Source of the DNA: JAMZMI01 sp963848175
Lineage (GTDB): Bacteria; Bacteroidota; Bacteroidia; Cytophagales; Cyclobacteriaceae
Reading direction: 5' to 3'
DNA: 64,000 bases
NCBI GenBank assembly: GCA_963848175.1
Contig: CAWKCO010000007.1
Location: forward strand, 124,001 to 188,000
Below, piece by piece: positions 1-8,228 of the stretch (position 1 is its first letter; every line of letters starts with the position of its first letter). A program made the translations under genes and the position numbers. The notes under the pieces are model-generated. The model worked only from the letters and a program-made list of their open reading frames with translations, was not told where the DNA came from and ran no database searches.

Positions 1-26
1 AACTATCTGAAATTAAATAATATCAA

Positions 27-1043
27 ATGCAGATCAATGACAAGGCAAGTACTCCCGAAAGAATTAAGCATGCGGAGCGCTATTTGAATATGAAATACAA
101 TCGCTGTGGAAATAGCGGCGTGAAATTGCCTGCGATATCCCTCGGGCTATGGCATAACTTCGGTTTTGTCGATAATCTTGAAAATGGTAGAAAGATTTTG
201 AATGCTGCCTTTGATTTGGGTATTGTTCACTTTGATTTAGCCAATAATTATGGCCCTCCATTTGGTTCAGCGGAAGAGAATTTTGGGACTATATTGAAAC
301 GTGATTTTTTGCCATTCAGGGATGAATTGTTCATTTCCACTAAGGCAGGATATGACATGTGGCCTGGCCCCTATGGGAATTTAGGTTCTCGCAAGTATTT
401 GATCTCCAGTTTGGATCAGAGCCTCAAGCGGATGAATCTTGATTATGTGGATCTTTTTTATCATCATAGACCTGATCCTGAGACGCCTTTGGAAGAAACG
501 ATGGTGGCTTTAGCTGATATTGTAAGGCAAGGGAAGGCGCTTTATGTCGGAATTTCTAATTATGGCCCAGCAGAGACGGTGGAAGCCTCTAAGCTATTAA
601 AAGAGCTTCGTGTGCCTTTTATTATCCATCAGGCCAGATATTCTATTTTAGATAGATGGGTTGAAGATGGTCTGTTAAAAGCATTGAAAGATGAAGGGCT
701 TGGGTGCATTGCGTTTTCACCACTTGCCCAAGGGATGCTTACAAGCAAATACATCAATGGTATTCCAGAAGGCTCAAGAGCCGCAAAGGATATGACATAC
801 TTGGAAACGAGCGTAGTTGAGCAGAATCTTGATAAGATCAAGGCATTAGCTAAGATTGCAGAAGCGCGAAATCAAAAACTCTCTCAAATGGCTATTTCAT
901 GGCTGCTCAGTCAAGAGGGGATTACTTCGGTGTTGGTAGGAGCCAGCTCGGTGGGGCAGCTACATGAGAATGTCCAATCTTTAGATAATTTGGAATTTTC
1001 TAAAGAGGAGATTAATCAGATTGATAAAATATCAAGAGGATGA
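27..1043 (+). CDS. Aldo/keto reductase, YghZ-like (L-glyceraldehyde 3-phosphate reductase family)
   Basis: NADPH-dependent aldo/keto reductase of 338 aa, a soluble TIM-barrel enzyme of the potassium-channel beta-subunit/YghZ branch. E. coli YghZ reduces L-glyceraldehyde 3-phosphate and methylglyoxal. Visible family blocks are LGLWHNFG, HFDLANNYGPPFGSAEENFG (catalytic Asp and Tyr), STKAGYDMWPGPYG (Lys), DLFYHHRPD, SPLAQGMLTSKY and VLVGASS (cofactor phosphate site). The first ATG is kept because the N-terminal ERYLNMKYNRCG aligns with the extended N-terminus of E. coli YghZ; the ATG at 90 is the alternative. It is a single gene closed by a hairpin terminator. Family assignment is sure, substrate is inferred. 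Confidence 0.9.
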   Translation: MQINDKASTPERIKHAERYLNMKYNRCGNSGVKLPAISLGLWHNFGFVDNLENGRKILNAAFDLGIVHFDLANNYGPPFGSAEENFGTILKRDFLPFRDELFISTKAGYDMWPGPYGNLGSRKYLISSLDQSLKRMNLDYVDLFYHHRPDPETPLEETMVALADIVRQGKALYVGISNYGPAETVEASKLLKELRVPFIIHQARYSILDRWVEDGLLKALKDEGLGCIAFSPLAQGMLTSKYINGIPEGSRAAKDMTYLETSVVEQNLDKIKALAKIAEARNQKLSQMAISWLLSQEGITSVLVGASSVGQLHENVQSLDNLEFSKEEINQIDKISRG

Positions 1044-1140
1044 AAGGAGTTTGGCATGAGCGTTGCTTTATGCTAATTTCTTTTCATAGTATTAGGTTTT
1101 TGGAAGGCTTGGTTTAGTTGGTGAAAATCAAGTAGGAGAA

Positions 1141-1166
1141 TCCCCCGAGCAATTGGGGGATTTTTT
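1141..1166 (+). terminator. Rho-independent terminator of the aldo/keto reductase gene
   Basis: A perfect 6-bp stem (TCCCCC/GGGGGA) with an 8-nt loop is followed by six T. It lies about 100 nt after the aldo/keto reductase stop codon. Confidence 0.75.
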
Positions 1167-1167
1167 C

Positions 1168-1205
1168 AAAAAAAAATCCCATCAGACCTGAGTCCAATGG
1201 GATTT
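1168..1205 (-). terminator. Terminator of the suf/bacilliredoxin transcript
   Basis: The arms AAATCCCAT (1174-1182) and ATGGGATTT (1197-1205) pair perfectly over 9 bp. On the minus strand they are followed by a T tract (1168-1176). It stands 23 nt beyond the bacilliredoxin stop and back to back with the terminator at 1141-1166. Confidence 0.8.
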
Positions 1206-1227
1206 AAATTCTTCTTTTATGACGCTC

Positions 1228-1644
1228 TTAGCAAAACTCGTTGTAAACTTCTACTAGGTGACTTGCAATCATCTCTGCTGATCTTCCTTCTATGTGATGT
1301 CTTTCAACAAAATGTACCAACTCGCCATCTTTAAAAAGAGCGATAGATGGTGAAGACGGAGGAAAAGGAGCAGTAAATTCACGAGCCTTGGCAGTAGCTG
1401 CTGCATCTACACCAGCAAATACTGTTGCTAGATGATCAGGTTTTTTAGTACTAAGATTAAGTGAACTCAAAACTCCTGGGCGGCAAGTGCCAGCGGCACA
1501 GCCACATACCGAGTTCACTACGATTAGTGATGTTCCTTTATGATCTTTTAAATGATTTTCTACTGCATCTGCAGTTTTAAATTCTTCGAATCCAGCTTGT
1601 GTAAGCTGAGTTCTCATAGGTGCTACTAACTCTTCTGGATACAT
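1228..1644 (-). CDS. Bacilliredoxin, BrxA/BrxB (YphP/YqiW) family
   Basis: 138-aa cytosolic thioredoxin-fold protein. Family members remove bacillithiol from mixed disulfides on proteins. The YphP/YqiW signature is clear: MYPEELVAPMR at the N-terminus and the active-site CGC within NSVCGCAAGTCRPG, followed by HLATVFAGVDAAATAKAR and a C-terminal GRSAEMIASHL. It follows the suf genes on the same strand after a 72-nt gap that contains a heptamer repeat, and it precedes a strong terminator. Thiol repair is a natural companion of Fe-S cluster assembly. Whether the organism makes bacillithiol cannot be seen here, so the substrate is inference. Confidence 0.88.
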   Translation of the reverse strand: MYPEELVAPMRTQLTQAGFEEFKTADAVENHLKDHKGTSLIVVNSVCGCAAGTCRPGVLSSLNLSTKKPDHLATVFAGVDAAATAKAREFTAPFPPSSPSIALFKDGELVHFVERHHIEGRSAEMIASHLVEVYNEFC

Positions 1645-1676
1645 ATTTTTTTTTATTTACTATCGTCTATTAGGTA

Positions 1677-1711
1677 CTCAATTCTCAATTCTCAATTCTC
1701 AATTCTCAATT
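1677..1711. repeat. Five perfect tandem copies of the heptamer CTCAATT
   Basis: CTCAATT occurs at 1677, 1684, 1691, 1698 and 1705 without a mismatch. The array fills half of the gap between the DUF59 gene stop (1717) and the bacilliredoxin start (1644), and so lies 33-67 nt upstream of that start. A non-coding simple repeat of this kind can change length by replication slippage. Confidence 0.95.
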
Positions 1712-1716
1712 TATCA

Positions 1717-2046
1717 TCACATAAACCCAAGCTCAAGCTTGGCTGCTTCCGACATCATTTCTGTTGCGTATGGAGGATCAAATGTTACTTCCACAGTCAC
1801 ATCATTTACTTCTTCCACTTCTCTGATACGCATTTCAATCTCTCCAGGTATGGCTTCTGCCGATGGGCATGCTGGAGAAGTAAGCGTCATTAAAATGTGA
1901 ACATTGTTAACAGGAAAAACATTGATTTCATAGATCAAACCCAATTCAAATACATCAACTGGTATTTCAGGGTCATAAACTTTCTTGATCGCGTCAAGAA
2001 TTTTTTCCTTTAATTCTTTTTCTTCTACTACTTTATTTTCTTCCAT
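1717..2046 (-). CDS. SUF-associated DUF59/MIP18 family protein (SufT/YitW-like)
   Basis: 109-aa protein made of one DUF59 (PaaD/MIP18) domain. Family members act late in Fe-S cluster maturation, helping transfer to target proteins. Diagnostic blocks are VYDPEIPVDVFELGLIYEI and LTSPACPSAEAIPGEIE, the latter with the conserved reactive Cys, then a C-terminal VTVEVTFDPPYATEMMSEAAK. The start ATG overlaps the sufE stop by one base, so translation is probably coupled. It is the seventh gene of the suf operon (sufB-C-D-S-coiled coil-sufE-DUF59). In Bacteroidetes this position is typical for the family. Confidence 0.9.
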   Translation of the reverse strand: MEENKVVEEKELKEKILDAIKKVYDPEIPVDVFELGLIYEINVFPVNNVHILMTLTSPACPSAEAIPGEIEMRIREVEEVNDVTVEVTFDPPYATEMMSEAAKLELGFM

Positions 2047-2477
2047 TATGCGCTCGTTTTTGTGCTCAAGGCTAGAGCATAAAGTTTCATTTGCTTAATC
2101 ATGGCTGCAAATCCGTTAGATCTTTGTGTACCAATAAATCTATTCATTCCGATTTGCTGAGGGAAGTAAATATCTTCGTTCAATATCGTTTCTGGTGTTT
2201 GATGTGATAACGTTCGCACCAATAAACTCACCAACCCCTTGGTAATGGCAGTATTTGAATCTGCTTCGAAAACTACCTTTCCATCATCCATTTTGGCATT
2301 AAGCCAAACTTTCGATTGACAGCCTTTTACAATATTGTCTTCCGATTTTCGAGATTCATCCATGGTTGGTAATTGTTCTCCAAGCTCCATGATGTAGTTG
2401 ATGGCCATTTCCATGTCTCCATCTAGCATCGAAAAATCTTCAATGATACTGTCTTGTATTTCTTTTGTTTTACTCAC
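2046..2477 (-). CDS. sufE: SufE, cysteine desulfuration protein
   Basis: 143-aa SufE-family protein. It accepts persulfide sulfur from SufS and passes it to the SufBCD scaffold. The SufE signature is present: DGDMEMAINYIMELGEQLP, then EDNIVKGCQSKVWL, with Cys53 as the sulfur acceptor. The ORF has the usual SufE length. Its start overlaps the stop of the upstream coiled-coil gene by 4 nt and its stop overlaps the next gene by one base, so it belongs to one tightly coupled transcript. Confidence 0.95.
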   Translation of the reverse strand: MSKTKEIQDSIIEDFSMLDGDMEMAINYIMELGEQLPTMDESRKSEDNIVKGCQSKVWLNAKMDDGKVVFEADSNTAITKGLVSLLVRTLSHQTPETILNEDIYFPQQIGMNRFIGTQRSNGFAAMIKQMKLYALALSTKTSA

Positions 2478-2737
2478 GCCTTAAAAACTGCTTTTTCGAG
2501 GTTTTGAATTCGTTTTTCGTGTTCCGCAAAATCCTCAATTCTATCTGCCAATTTGATAATTGCTCTGGTATTTTCTACTGTTTGCACGTTCAGTTTTATC
2601 ATTTGACTTTCCAATCGCTCCAAACGTTCATTGGTGCTATTCTGGTTCTTTACCATTTGTGATTGGTTTTTCACCATTTCATCTTGCTTATGAACCATCT
2701 CAGCAAGTAGTTCTATGATTTTATCTTCATTCTTCAT
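2474..2737 (-). CDS. Small coiled-coil protein embedded in the suf operon
   Basis: 87-aa protein without a recognisable family. It is highly charged and predicted almost entirely helical. Repeats of MVKNQ spaced seven residues apart occupy residues 16-33, followed by ERLERLESQMIKLN, which fits a heptad coiled coil. There is no signal peptide or membrane segment. It overlaps sufS and sufE by 4 nt each (ATGA type), which argues that it is really translated with them. A scaffold or tether between SufS and SufE is conceivable but is only inferred from position. Confidence 0.75.
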   Translation of the reverse strand: MKNEDKIIELLAEMVHKQDEMVKNQSQMVKNQNSTNERLERLESQMIKLNVQTVENTRAIIKLADRIEDFAEHEKRIQNLEKAVFKA

Positions 2738-3969
2738 TTTCTCAGTCGTGTTACGATTTCTGATAATGAATATACGAAATAATCAATTTCTTCTATGGTG
2801 TTGTAAACAGCAAAGGATGCCCTGACCGTTCCCTCAATTTTAAAAATATCCATCAAAGGTTGTGTACAGTGATGCCCAGTTCGAACGGCAATGCCTTTAG
2901 CATCGAGCATCATTCCAAGATCATAAGGGTGTACATCTTCAATATTGAAGGAGATCACACTCGCCTTCTTTGCGGCTGTACCTACTGGAACAAATCCATC
3001 TATTTCCTTTAATTGTGCCGTACCATAATTAAGTAAAGCCAATTCATGATCATGAAGAAAATCGTGTCCTATGTTGGACATGAAGTCCATTGCAGCTTTG
3101 AAAGCTACTACATCACCAATGTTAGGAGTTCCTGCCTCAAATTTGTATGGAATATCATTATAAGTCGTTTTTGCGAACGACACTTGGTTAATCATTTCTC
3201 CACCACCTTGGTATGGATCCATTGCTTCAAGCAAAGCTCTTTTGCCATACAGAATGCCTACGCCTGTTGGCCCATACATTTTGTGCGCAGAGAGTGCCAT
3301 AAAATCACAACCCAATGCCTGTACATCTATACGCTCGTGGGGAGCGGCTTGCGCAGCATCAATAAGCACTTTTGCGCCTACTTGGTGGGCAGCATGGATG
3401 ATTTCTTCAACCGGGTTAATGGTGCCTAAAGCATTTGATATATATACAACTGAAACCAACTTGGTTTTTTCAGAGAGCAGTTTTTCATATTCTTCAAAAA
3501 GGATTTCACCCTTGTCGTTGATAGGAATAACTTTTAGGATCGCTCCTGTTTGAGAGCACAGCATCTGCCATGGCACGATATTGCTATGGTGTTCCATCGA
3601 GCTAATGATGATCTCATCACCTTCTTTCAGAAACTTTCTACCATAAGCTTGTGCTACTAAATTTATGCCTTCAGTTGTGCCTTTAGTAAAGATAATTTCC
3701 TCACTTTCAGCAGCGTTGATGAAAGCACTTGCGGTTTTTCGAGTCTCCTCATAGGCTGTTGTAGCACGCTCTGCTAGCGTGTGAAGGCCTCTGTGTATGT
3801 TGGAGTTATCCTTTTGGTAATAATTCGAAAGCGCATCAATGACTACTTTCGGTTTTTGAGAAGTAGCGGCATTATCGAAATAGACCAAAGGTTTCCTGTT
3901 GACTTGCTGATGCAAGACCGGAAATTCTGCTCTGATTTCATCGACTGATATTGCTACTTCTGATTTCAT
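2734..3969 (-). CDS. sufS: SufS, group II cysteine desulfurase
   Basis: 411-aa PLP-dependent cysteine desulfurase, which converts L-cysteine to alanine and an enzyme-bound persulfide for cluster assembly. Visible landmarks: YFDNAATSQKP near residue 30, EHHSNIVPW near 126, the PLP lysine K230 in SAHKMYGPTG, and the persulfide Cys368 in RTGHHCTQP. Lengths and motifs are those of SufS/CsdA-type enzymes. It sits 2 nt after sufD and overlaps the coiled-coil gene by 4 nt, inside the suf operon. No defects are seen. Confidence 0.96.
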   Translation of the reverse strand: MKSEVAISVDEIRAEFPVLHQQVNRKPLVYFDNAATSQKPKVVIDALSNYYQKDNSNIHRGLHTLAERATTAYEETRKTASAFINAAESEEIIFTKGTTEGINLVAQAYGRKFLKEGDEIIISSMEHHSNIVPWQMLCSQTGAILKVIPINDKGEILFEEYEKLLSEKTKLVSVVYISNALGTINPVEEIIHAAHQVGAKVLIDAAQAAPHERIDVQALGCDFMALSAHKMYGPTGVGILYGKRALLEAMDPYQGGGEMINQVSFAKTTYNDIPYKFEAGTPNIGDVVAFKAAMDFMSNIGHDFLHDHELALLNYGTAQLKEIDGFVPVGTAAKKASVISFNIEDVHPYDLGMMLDAKGIAVRTGHHCTQPLMDIFKIEGTVRASFAVYNTIEEIDYFVYSLSEIVTRLRK

Positions 3970-3971
3970 TA

Positions 3972-5243
3972 TTAACCCAATTTTTGAAGTATAATCCCTT
4001 CTATTTCTTCTTTCATTTCTGCGGATTTCACCTCGGCCAATGTTTGACCTGCAAAAGCATTCAATAAAAGTGCTTTTGCACGAGTTTTGGAAATCCCTCT
4101 GGCACGTAAATAGAAAATGGCTTCTTCATCCAATTGACCAGTCGTGCATCCGTGTGAACATTTTACGTCATCTGCCCAAATTTCCAGTTGAGGTTTGGTG
4201 TTGATGACGGCCGTGTCAGAAAGCAAGATGTTGTTGTTGGATTGAAACGCATTCGTCTTTTGCGCTGCTTGGCGCACGTAGATTTTTCCGTTGAAAACTC
4301 CATGTGCATTTTCATCCAATACTCCTTTATATAGCTCATTGCTATAGGAATTTGGCGCTTTGTGATCTACCGATGTGTTGTTGTCCACATGTGTTTTGCC
4401 ACTGATCTGATAGAGTCCATTCATATGACCCTCGCAGTTTTCACCATCAATATCAATGAAAATATTATTTCTAATCAACCCTCCGCTAAAAGAGTAGGTG
4501 TTGGTGTAGAACCTAGAATCTCTTTCTTGTGAAGCATAAATGCCTTCAACGGTGAAAAGTGACTTGCTATAGTTCTGCAATTTGGTAAAACGAATGTCTG
4601 CGTTTTTTCCTACGATTGCTTCCAGTATTGAACAAACAAAAGTTGGAGTTTCTCCTGCAATAAATGTCTTCTCATATACATTCAATGAAGATCCGTCTGC
4701 GCCTTCTATAAGTATTCTTGGAAACGAATATTTGTTTTCATCTAAGAAATGATAGATGTATACAGGTAGACATTCTCTGTTTTTTCCAGTTTTTAAGAAA
4801 AGGCCATTTTCAAAAAGGCCAGCATTCAATTGAGCAAATGCATCTTGTGATTGACTGGAAACTTGTCCCAAAGTCTTGATCTGGCTTTCGTCAATGACAT
4901 CAATCTGCAATTGGTCAGAATTATTCTTAATGTTCGAAAAATCCTTTGTGTATACGCCGTTGATGAAAACCAGATGGTTTGCCTCTTCGATTTGGTAAAA
5001 TTCTTTCTGACAGTTTTCCTTAGTCCAATTACTTCCAGTAGAATTTACTTCTGAAGTAAAATTCTTGTTCAGAATCCTAGCAATAGGAGTGAATTTATAG
5101 GCTTCTGTCTTTGGTGCAGGCAACCCTAATTTTTTGAATTGCTCAAAACGCGCTACTTGAAATTCACCCAATTCACCTTTTCTTTGATCTTCTCTCTGAT
5201 CAAATAGCACTGAGAAATTATCTGTTTGTGTTATTTCAGTCAT
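3972..5243 (-). CDS. sufD: SufD, Fe-S cluster scaffold subunit
   Basis: 423-aa SufD. It forms the SufBC2D scaffold complex on which clusters are built. The C-terminal half is the conserved SufBD beta-helix: ENCEGHMNGLYQ, DHKAPNSYSNELYKGVL, KTNAFQSNNNILLS and KPQLEIWADDVKCSHG with the conserved His. It ends with the helical LRARGISKTRAKALLLNAFAG. It follows sufC by 6 nt and precedes sufS by 2 nt. Confidence 0.95.
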   Translation of the reverse strand: MTEITQTDNFSVLFDQREDQRKGELGEFQVARFEQFKKLGLPAPKTEAYKFTPIARILNKNFTSEVNSTGSNWTKENCQKEFYQIEEANHLVFINGVYTKDFSNIKNNSDQLQIDVIDESQIKTLGQVSSQSQDAFAQLNAGLFENGLFLKTGKNRECLPVYIYHFLDENKYSFPRILIEGADGSSLNVYEKTFIAGETPTFVCSILEAIVGKNADIRFTKLQNYSKSLFTVEGIYASQERDSRFYTNTYSFSGGLIRNNIFIDIDGENCEGHMNGLYQISGKTHVDNNTSVDHKAPNSYSNELYKGVLDENAHGVFNGKIYVRQAAQKTNAFQSNNNILLSDTAVINTKPQLEIWADDVKCSHGCTTGQLDEEAIFYLRARGISKTRAKALLLNAFAGQTLAEVKSAEMKEEIEGIILQKLG

Positions 5244-5249
5244 GCTTGA

Positions 5250-6008
5250 TTATGCTTCAGCTGCTACTTCTTCTTTGATCCAGTCGTATCCTTTTTCTTC
5301 CAATTCCAACGCAAGGGATTTATCGCCAGATTTGACAATACGACCTTGATAGAGCACGTGAACGAAATCAGGTACGATATAATCTAAAAGCCTTTGATAG
5401 TGCGTTACTACGATGGTGGCAGTGTTTTCATTCTTCAATTTATTTACTCCATCAGCCACGATTTTTAAAGCATCGATATCCAGTCCTGAGTCCGTTTCAT
5501 CGAGGATTGCCAACTTAGGCTCTAGCATGGCCATTTGGAAGATTTCATTTCTCTTCTTTTCTCCACCAGAGAAGCCTTCGTTGAGCGAACGACTTAAAAG
5601 CGCCTGATCGATATCAACCATCTTCATTTTTTCTTTCATTTCTTTCAGAAATGAAACCGCATCCAAAGGTTTTAGGCCTTTATGCTCACGTACTTGGTTT
5701 ACTGCTGTTTTTAGGAAGTTGGTAGTAGAAACACCTGGGATCTCTACAGGATATTGAAATGCCAGAAAGATGCCTTCACGCGCTCTCTCCTCAGGAGCTA
5801 GCTCCAATAAATCTTTGCCAAGATAAGTTACGCTTCCTCCAGTTACTTCAAATTCTTCTCTGCCGGCAAGTACAGATGCCAATGTGCTTTTTCCAGAACC
5901 ATTTGGCCCCATGATGGCATGAACTTCTCCAGCCTTTACCTCAAGGTTGATACCCTTTAATATTTGTTTTTCCTCTATTGAGGCTTGTAAATTTTCTATC
6001 TTAAGCAT
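5250..6008 (-). CDS. sufC: SufC, ATPase of the SUF scaffold
   Basis: 252-aa ABC-type ATPase. It drives conformational change in SufBC2D during cluster assembly and is soluble, not a transporter. Walker A GPNGSGKST lies at residues 34-42. The SufC-specific signature region is EGFSGGEKKRNEIFQ, Walker B/D-loop is LDETDSGLDIDAL, and the switch His is in VVTHYQRLLDYI. Order and 15-nt spacing to sufB and 6-nt spacing to sufD are as expected. Confidence 0.96.
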   Translation of the reverse strand: MLKIENLQASIEEKQILKGINLEVKAGEVHAIMGPNGSGKSTLASVLAGREEFEVTGGSVTYLGKDLLELAPEERAREGIFLAFQYPVEIPGVSTTNFLKTAVNQVREHKGLKPLDAVSFLKEMKEKMKMVDIDQALLSRSLNEGFSGGEKKRNEIFQMAMLEPKLAILDETDSGLDIDALKIVADGVNKLKNENTATIVVTHYQRLLDYIVPDFVHVLYQGRIVKSGDKSLALELEEKGYDWIKEEVAAEA

Positions 6009-6023
6009 TACTGATTGATTATA

Positions 6024-7470
6024 TTATCCTACGCTACCCTCAAGAGTAAGGGCTAATAATTTTTGTGCCTCTACAGCGAATTCCATTGGGAGCTTGTTCA
6101 TTACCTCCTTAGCAAAACCATTGACGATGAGCGCCACAGCACTCTCTTCGTCTATTCCTCTTTGCTGGCAGTAGAAAATCTGATCTTCTCCAATTTTGGA
6201 TGTTGTAGCCTCGTGTTCTACTTGTGCCGAACTATTTTCTACATCTATATAAGGAAAAGTGTGTGCACCACATTGGTCACCCATCAAAAGAGAATCGCAC
6301 TGTGAAAAGTTTCGAGCATTGGTTGCTCTTTTCATGATATGCACCTGTCCTCTGTAGCTATTTTGAGATTTACCTGCCGAAATATCCTTTCGATACGATT
6401 CTAGACTTGGTGTTTTTACCAATATGAATCATTTTGGTTCCAGTATCTGCTTGCTGGTGATTGTTTGTCACGGCTACAGAGTAAAACTCTCCGATAGAGT
6501 AGTCACCTTTTAGAATGCATGAAGGGTATTTCCATGTTACGGCAGAGCCAGTTTCTACTTGTGTCCAGCTGATTTTTGAATGATCGCCAGCACAGATTCC
6601 TCTTTTGGTCACGAAGTTGTAAATACCACCTTTTCCGTTTTTATCTCCAGGATACCAGTTTTGTACAGTCGAGTATTTTACTTCCGCTTTCTCAGCTGCA
6701 TAAATTTCCACTACCGCAGCGTGTAGTTGGTTTTCATCACGCATAGGAGCAGTGCAGCCTTCTAGGTAGGAGACATACGAGCCTGCTTCGGCCACTATTA
6801 AAGTTCTTTCAAACTGTCCCGTATTTGCAGCATTGATTCTGAAATAGGTAGAAAGCTCCATTGGGCATCTTACACCTTTCGGGATATAACAGAACGAACC
6901 GTCGGAGAAAACTGCCGAATTAAGTGCGGCATAGTAGTTGTCTGTAGCAGGCACTACCGATCCTAAGTATTTTTTGATGAGTTCTGGATGTTTTTTTACC
7001 GCCTCGCTAAACGAGCAAAAGATCACTCCTAGTTCAGAAAGGGTCTCCGTGAAGGTAGTAGCTACCGAAACGGAATCTATAACAGCATCAACAGCTACAC
7101 CTGTCAGTCTTTTTTGCTCGTTGAGAGAAATTCCCAAACGCTCAAAAGTCTTAATAAGCTCAGGATCGAGTTCATCAAGACTATTGACTTTCTTTTGTTT
7201 CTTGGGAGCAGAGTAATATTTAATGCCTTGAAAATCAACTTTAGGGTAATGAACATTAGCCCATTTCGGTTCAGACATTTTCAGCCACATTCTAAAGGCT
7301 TTCAGTCTCCACTCCAGCATCCATTCTGGCTCTTCTTTTTTTGCCGAAATGAATCTAACGATATCTTCATTGATCCCGAGTGGTGCTTCGTCGGCTTCAA
7401 AATCGACAGACCATCCGTGCTCGTATTCTTTCGAGGTAAATTCCTCTAATATTTGATCGTCCTTACTCAT
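6024..7470 (-). CDS. sufB: SufB, Fe-S cluster scaffold (reading frame interrupted once)
   Basis: First gene of the suf operon. SufB is the core scaffold that receives sulfur and iron. Residues 1-366 are read from 7470; the rest, about 120 aa to 6024, is in another frame. The break is near 6383-6386: the family sequence KG-ISAGKSQNSYRG is interrupted by one extra base (GGATATTTCG instead of GGTATTTCG or equivalent). Both sides match SufB perfectly, for example GVRCPMELSTYFRIN and CDSLLMGDQCGAHTFPY. Full length would be about 480 aa, the usual size. SufB is normally indispensable, so a sequencing error is likelier than a real pseudogene. Confidence 0.9.
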
Positions 7471-7529
7471 AAAGGTTTCTTTTCTCTGTTCTATATATAC
7501 CTAAACTCAGCCCTGATGAAAGAGTTCAG

Positions 7530-7566
7530 CAAAGGTAAGAACTTATTTAAAAAGATTCTAAATAAG
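7530..7566 (-). promoter_or_regulatory. Candidate suf operon promoter with overlapping palindrome
   Basis: On the minus strand TACCTTTG (7530-7537) matches the Bacteroidetes -7 consensus TAnnTTTG exactly, 60 nt before the sufB ATG. Immediately upstream is a perfect inverted repeat, CTTATTTA (7542-7549) and TAAATAAG (7559-7566), with a 9-nt spacer. It covers the region where the -33 box would be, as expected for an operator. The binding regulator is unknown; the adjacent Lrp-type gene or a Fur/Rrf2-type protein are possibilities. Confidence 0.55.
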
Positions 7567-7612
7567 GAATTAAATAAAGGACGAACTACTTAAAAGATTC
7601 TACAATCATCAA

Positions 7613-8074
7613 TTAAAACTGCAGATGTCTATTCAGACTCTCTTCCAATGAGATGAAAGTTTCAGTTCTTTCGATACCTTCTACTTTTTGAATCTTGTCA
7701 TGTAGAACATCTTTTAAATGTCTTGTATCTTTGCAATGTATCTTAATGAAGATATTGTAGTTACCAGTAGTGTAATGCACTTTGACAATTTCAGGAATCT
7801 TTTTCAGGTGATCTACTACTTGATCGTAGAGGGAACTTTTTTGTAAGAAGATACCCATGAAGCAGGTTACATCATAACCTAGTTTGGAATAATCCATTTG
7901 GAGGGTAGTACCTTTTACCACTCCCATTTCTTCCAATTTCTTCATCCTCACGTGTACGGTTCCACCGGACACAAATACCTTTTTTGCCACTTCCGTGTAA
8001 GGAATTTTGGCATCTTCCATCAAAAGATTCAGGATTTTGAGGTCTATGTTGTCAATTTCGTAATTTTTGCTCAT
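7613..8074 (-). CDS. Lrp/AsnC family transcriptional regulator
   Basis: 153-aa regulator. The N-terminal winged helix-turn-helix (residues 5-65: IDNIDLKILNLLMEDA, YTEVAKKVFVSGGTVHVRMKKLEEMGVV) is followed by a C-terminal RAM/AsnC ligand-binding domain (about 70-150) with the typical VHYTTGNYNIFIKI strand. Such proteins form octamers and respond to amino acids. It reads toward the suf operon and ends 143 nt before the sufB start. That makes control of suf possible, but the suf genes have their own promoter in the gap. The target is not determinable here. Confidence 0.9.
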   Translation of the reverse strand: MSKNYEIDNIDLKILNLLMEDAKIPYTEVAKKVFVSGGTVHVRMKKLEEMGVVKGTTLQMDYSKLGYDVTCFMGIFLQKSSLYDQVVDHLKKIPEIVKVHYTTGNYNIFIKIHCKDTRHLKDVLHDKIQKVEGIERTETFISLEESLNRHLQF

Positions 8075-8142
8075 TTCAGAAACTTGTTTTTTTAAATACG
8101 CAATGAAGACTATGCAATTTTAAATGAGATATAAATATTTAC

Positions 8143-8176
8143 CAAATTTATTAAAAAATTTTTAATGTTTTGACAA
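8143..8176 (-). promoter_or_regulatory. Candidate promoter of the Lrp-type regulator
   Basis: The minus strand reads TTG (8174-8176), a 23-nt spacer and TAAATTTG (8143-8150), a full match to TAnnTTTG. It lies 69 nt upstream of the regulator ATG in a very AT-rich stretch. Confidence 0.5.
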
Positions 8177-8183
8177 TAATGCC

Positions 8184-8191
8184 TAATTTTG
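8184..8191 (+). promoter_or_regulatory. Candidate -7 element of the tRNA-like gene
   Basis: TAATTTTG is a full match to the Bacteroidetes -7 consensus and lies 37 nt upstream of the mature 5' end of the RNA. A convincing -33 TTG at the usual distance is not present. It diverges from the promoter of the Lrp-type gene. Confidence 0.4.
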
Positions 8192-8228
8192 AATCATCAA
8201 AACAATCTAAAAGAAGATTGTTGCACAC

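Noticed and set aside
3046..3553. Long plus-strand frames across sufS
   Set aside because: They are antisense shadows of a well-conserved gene.
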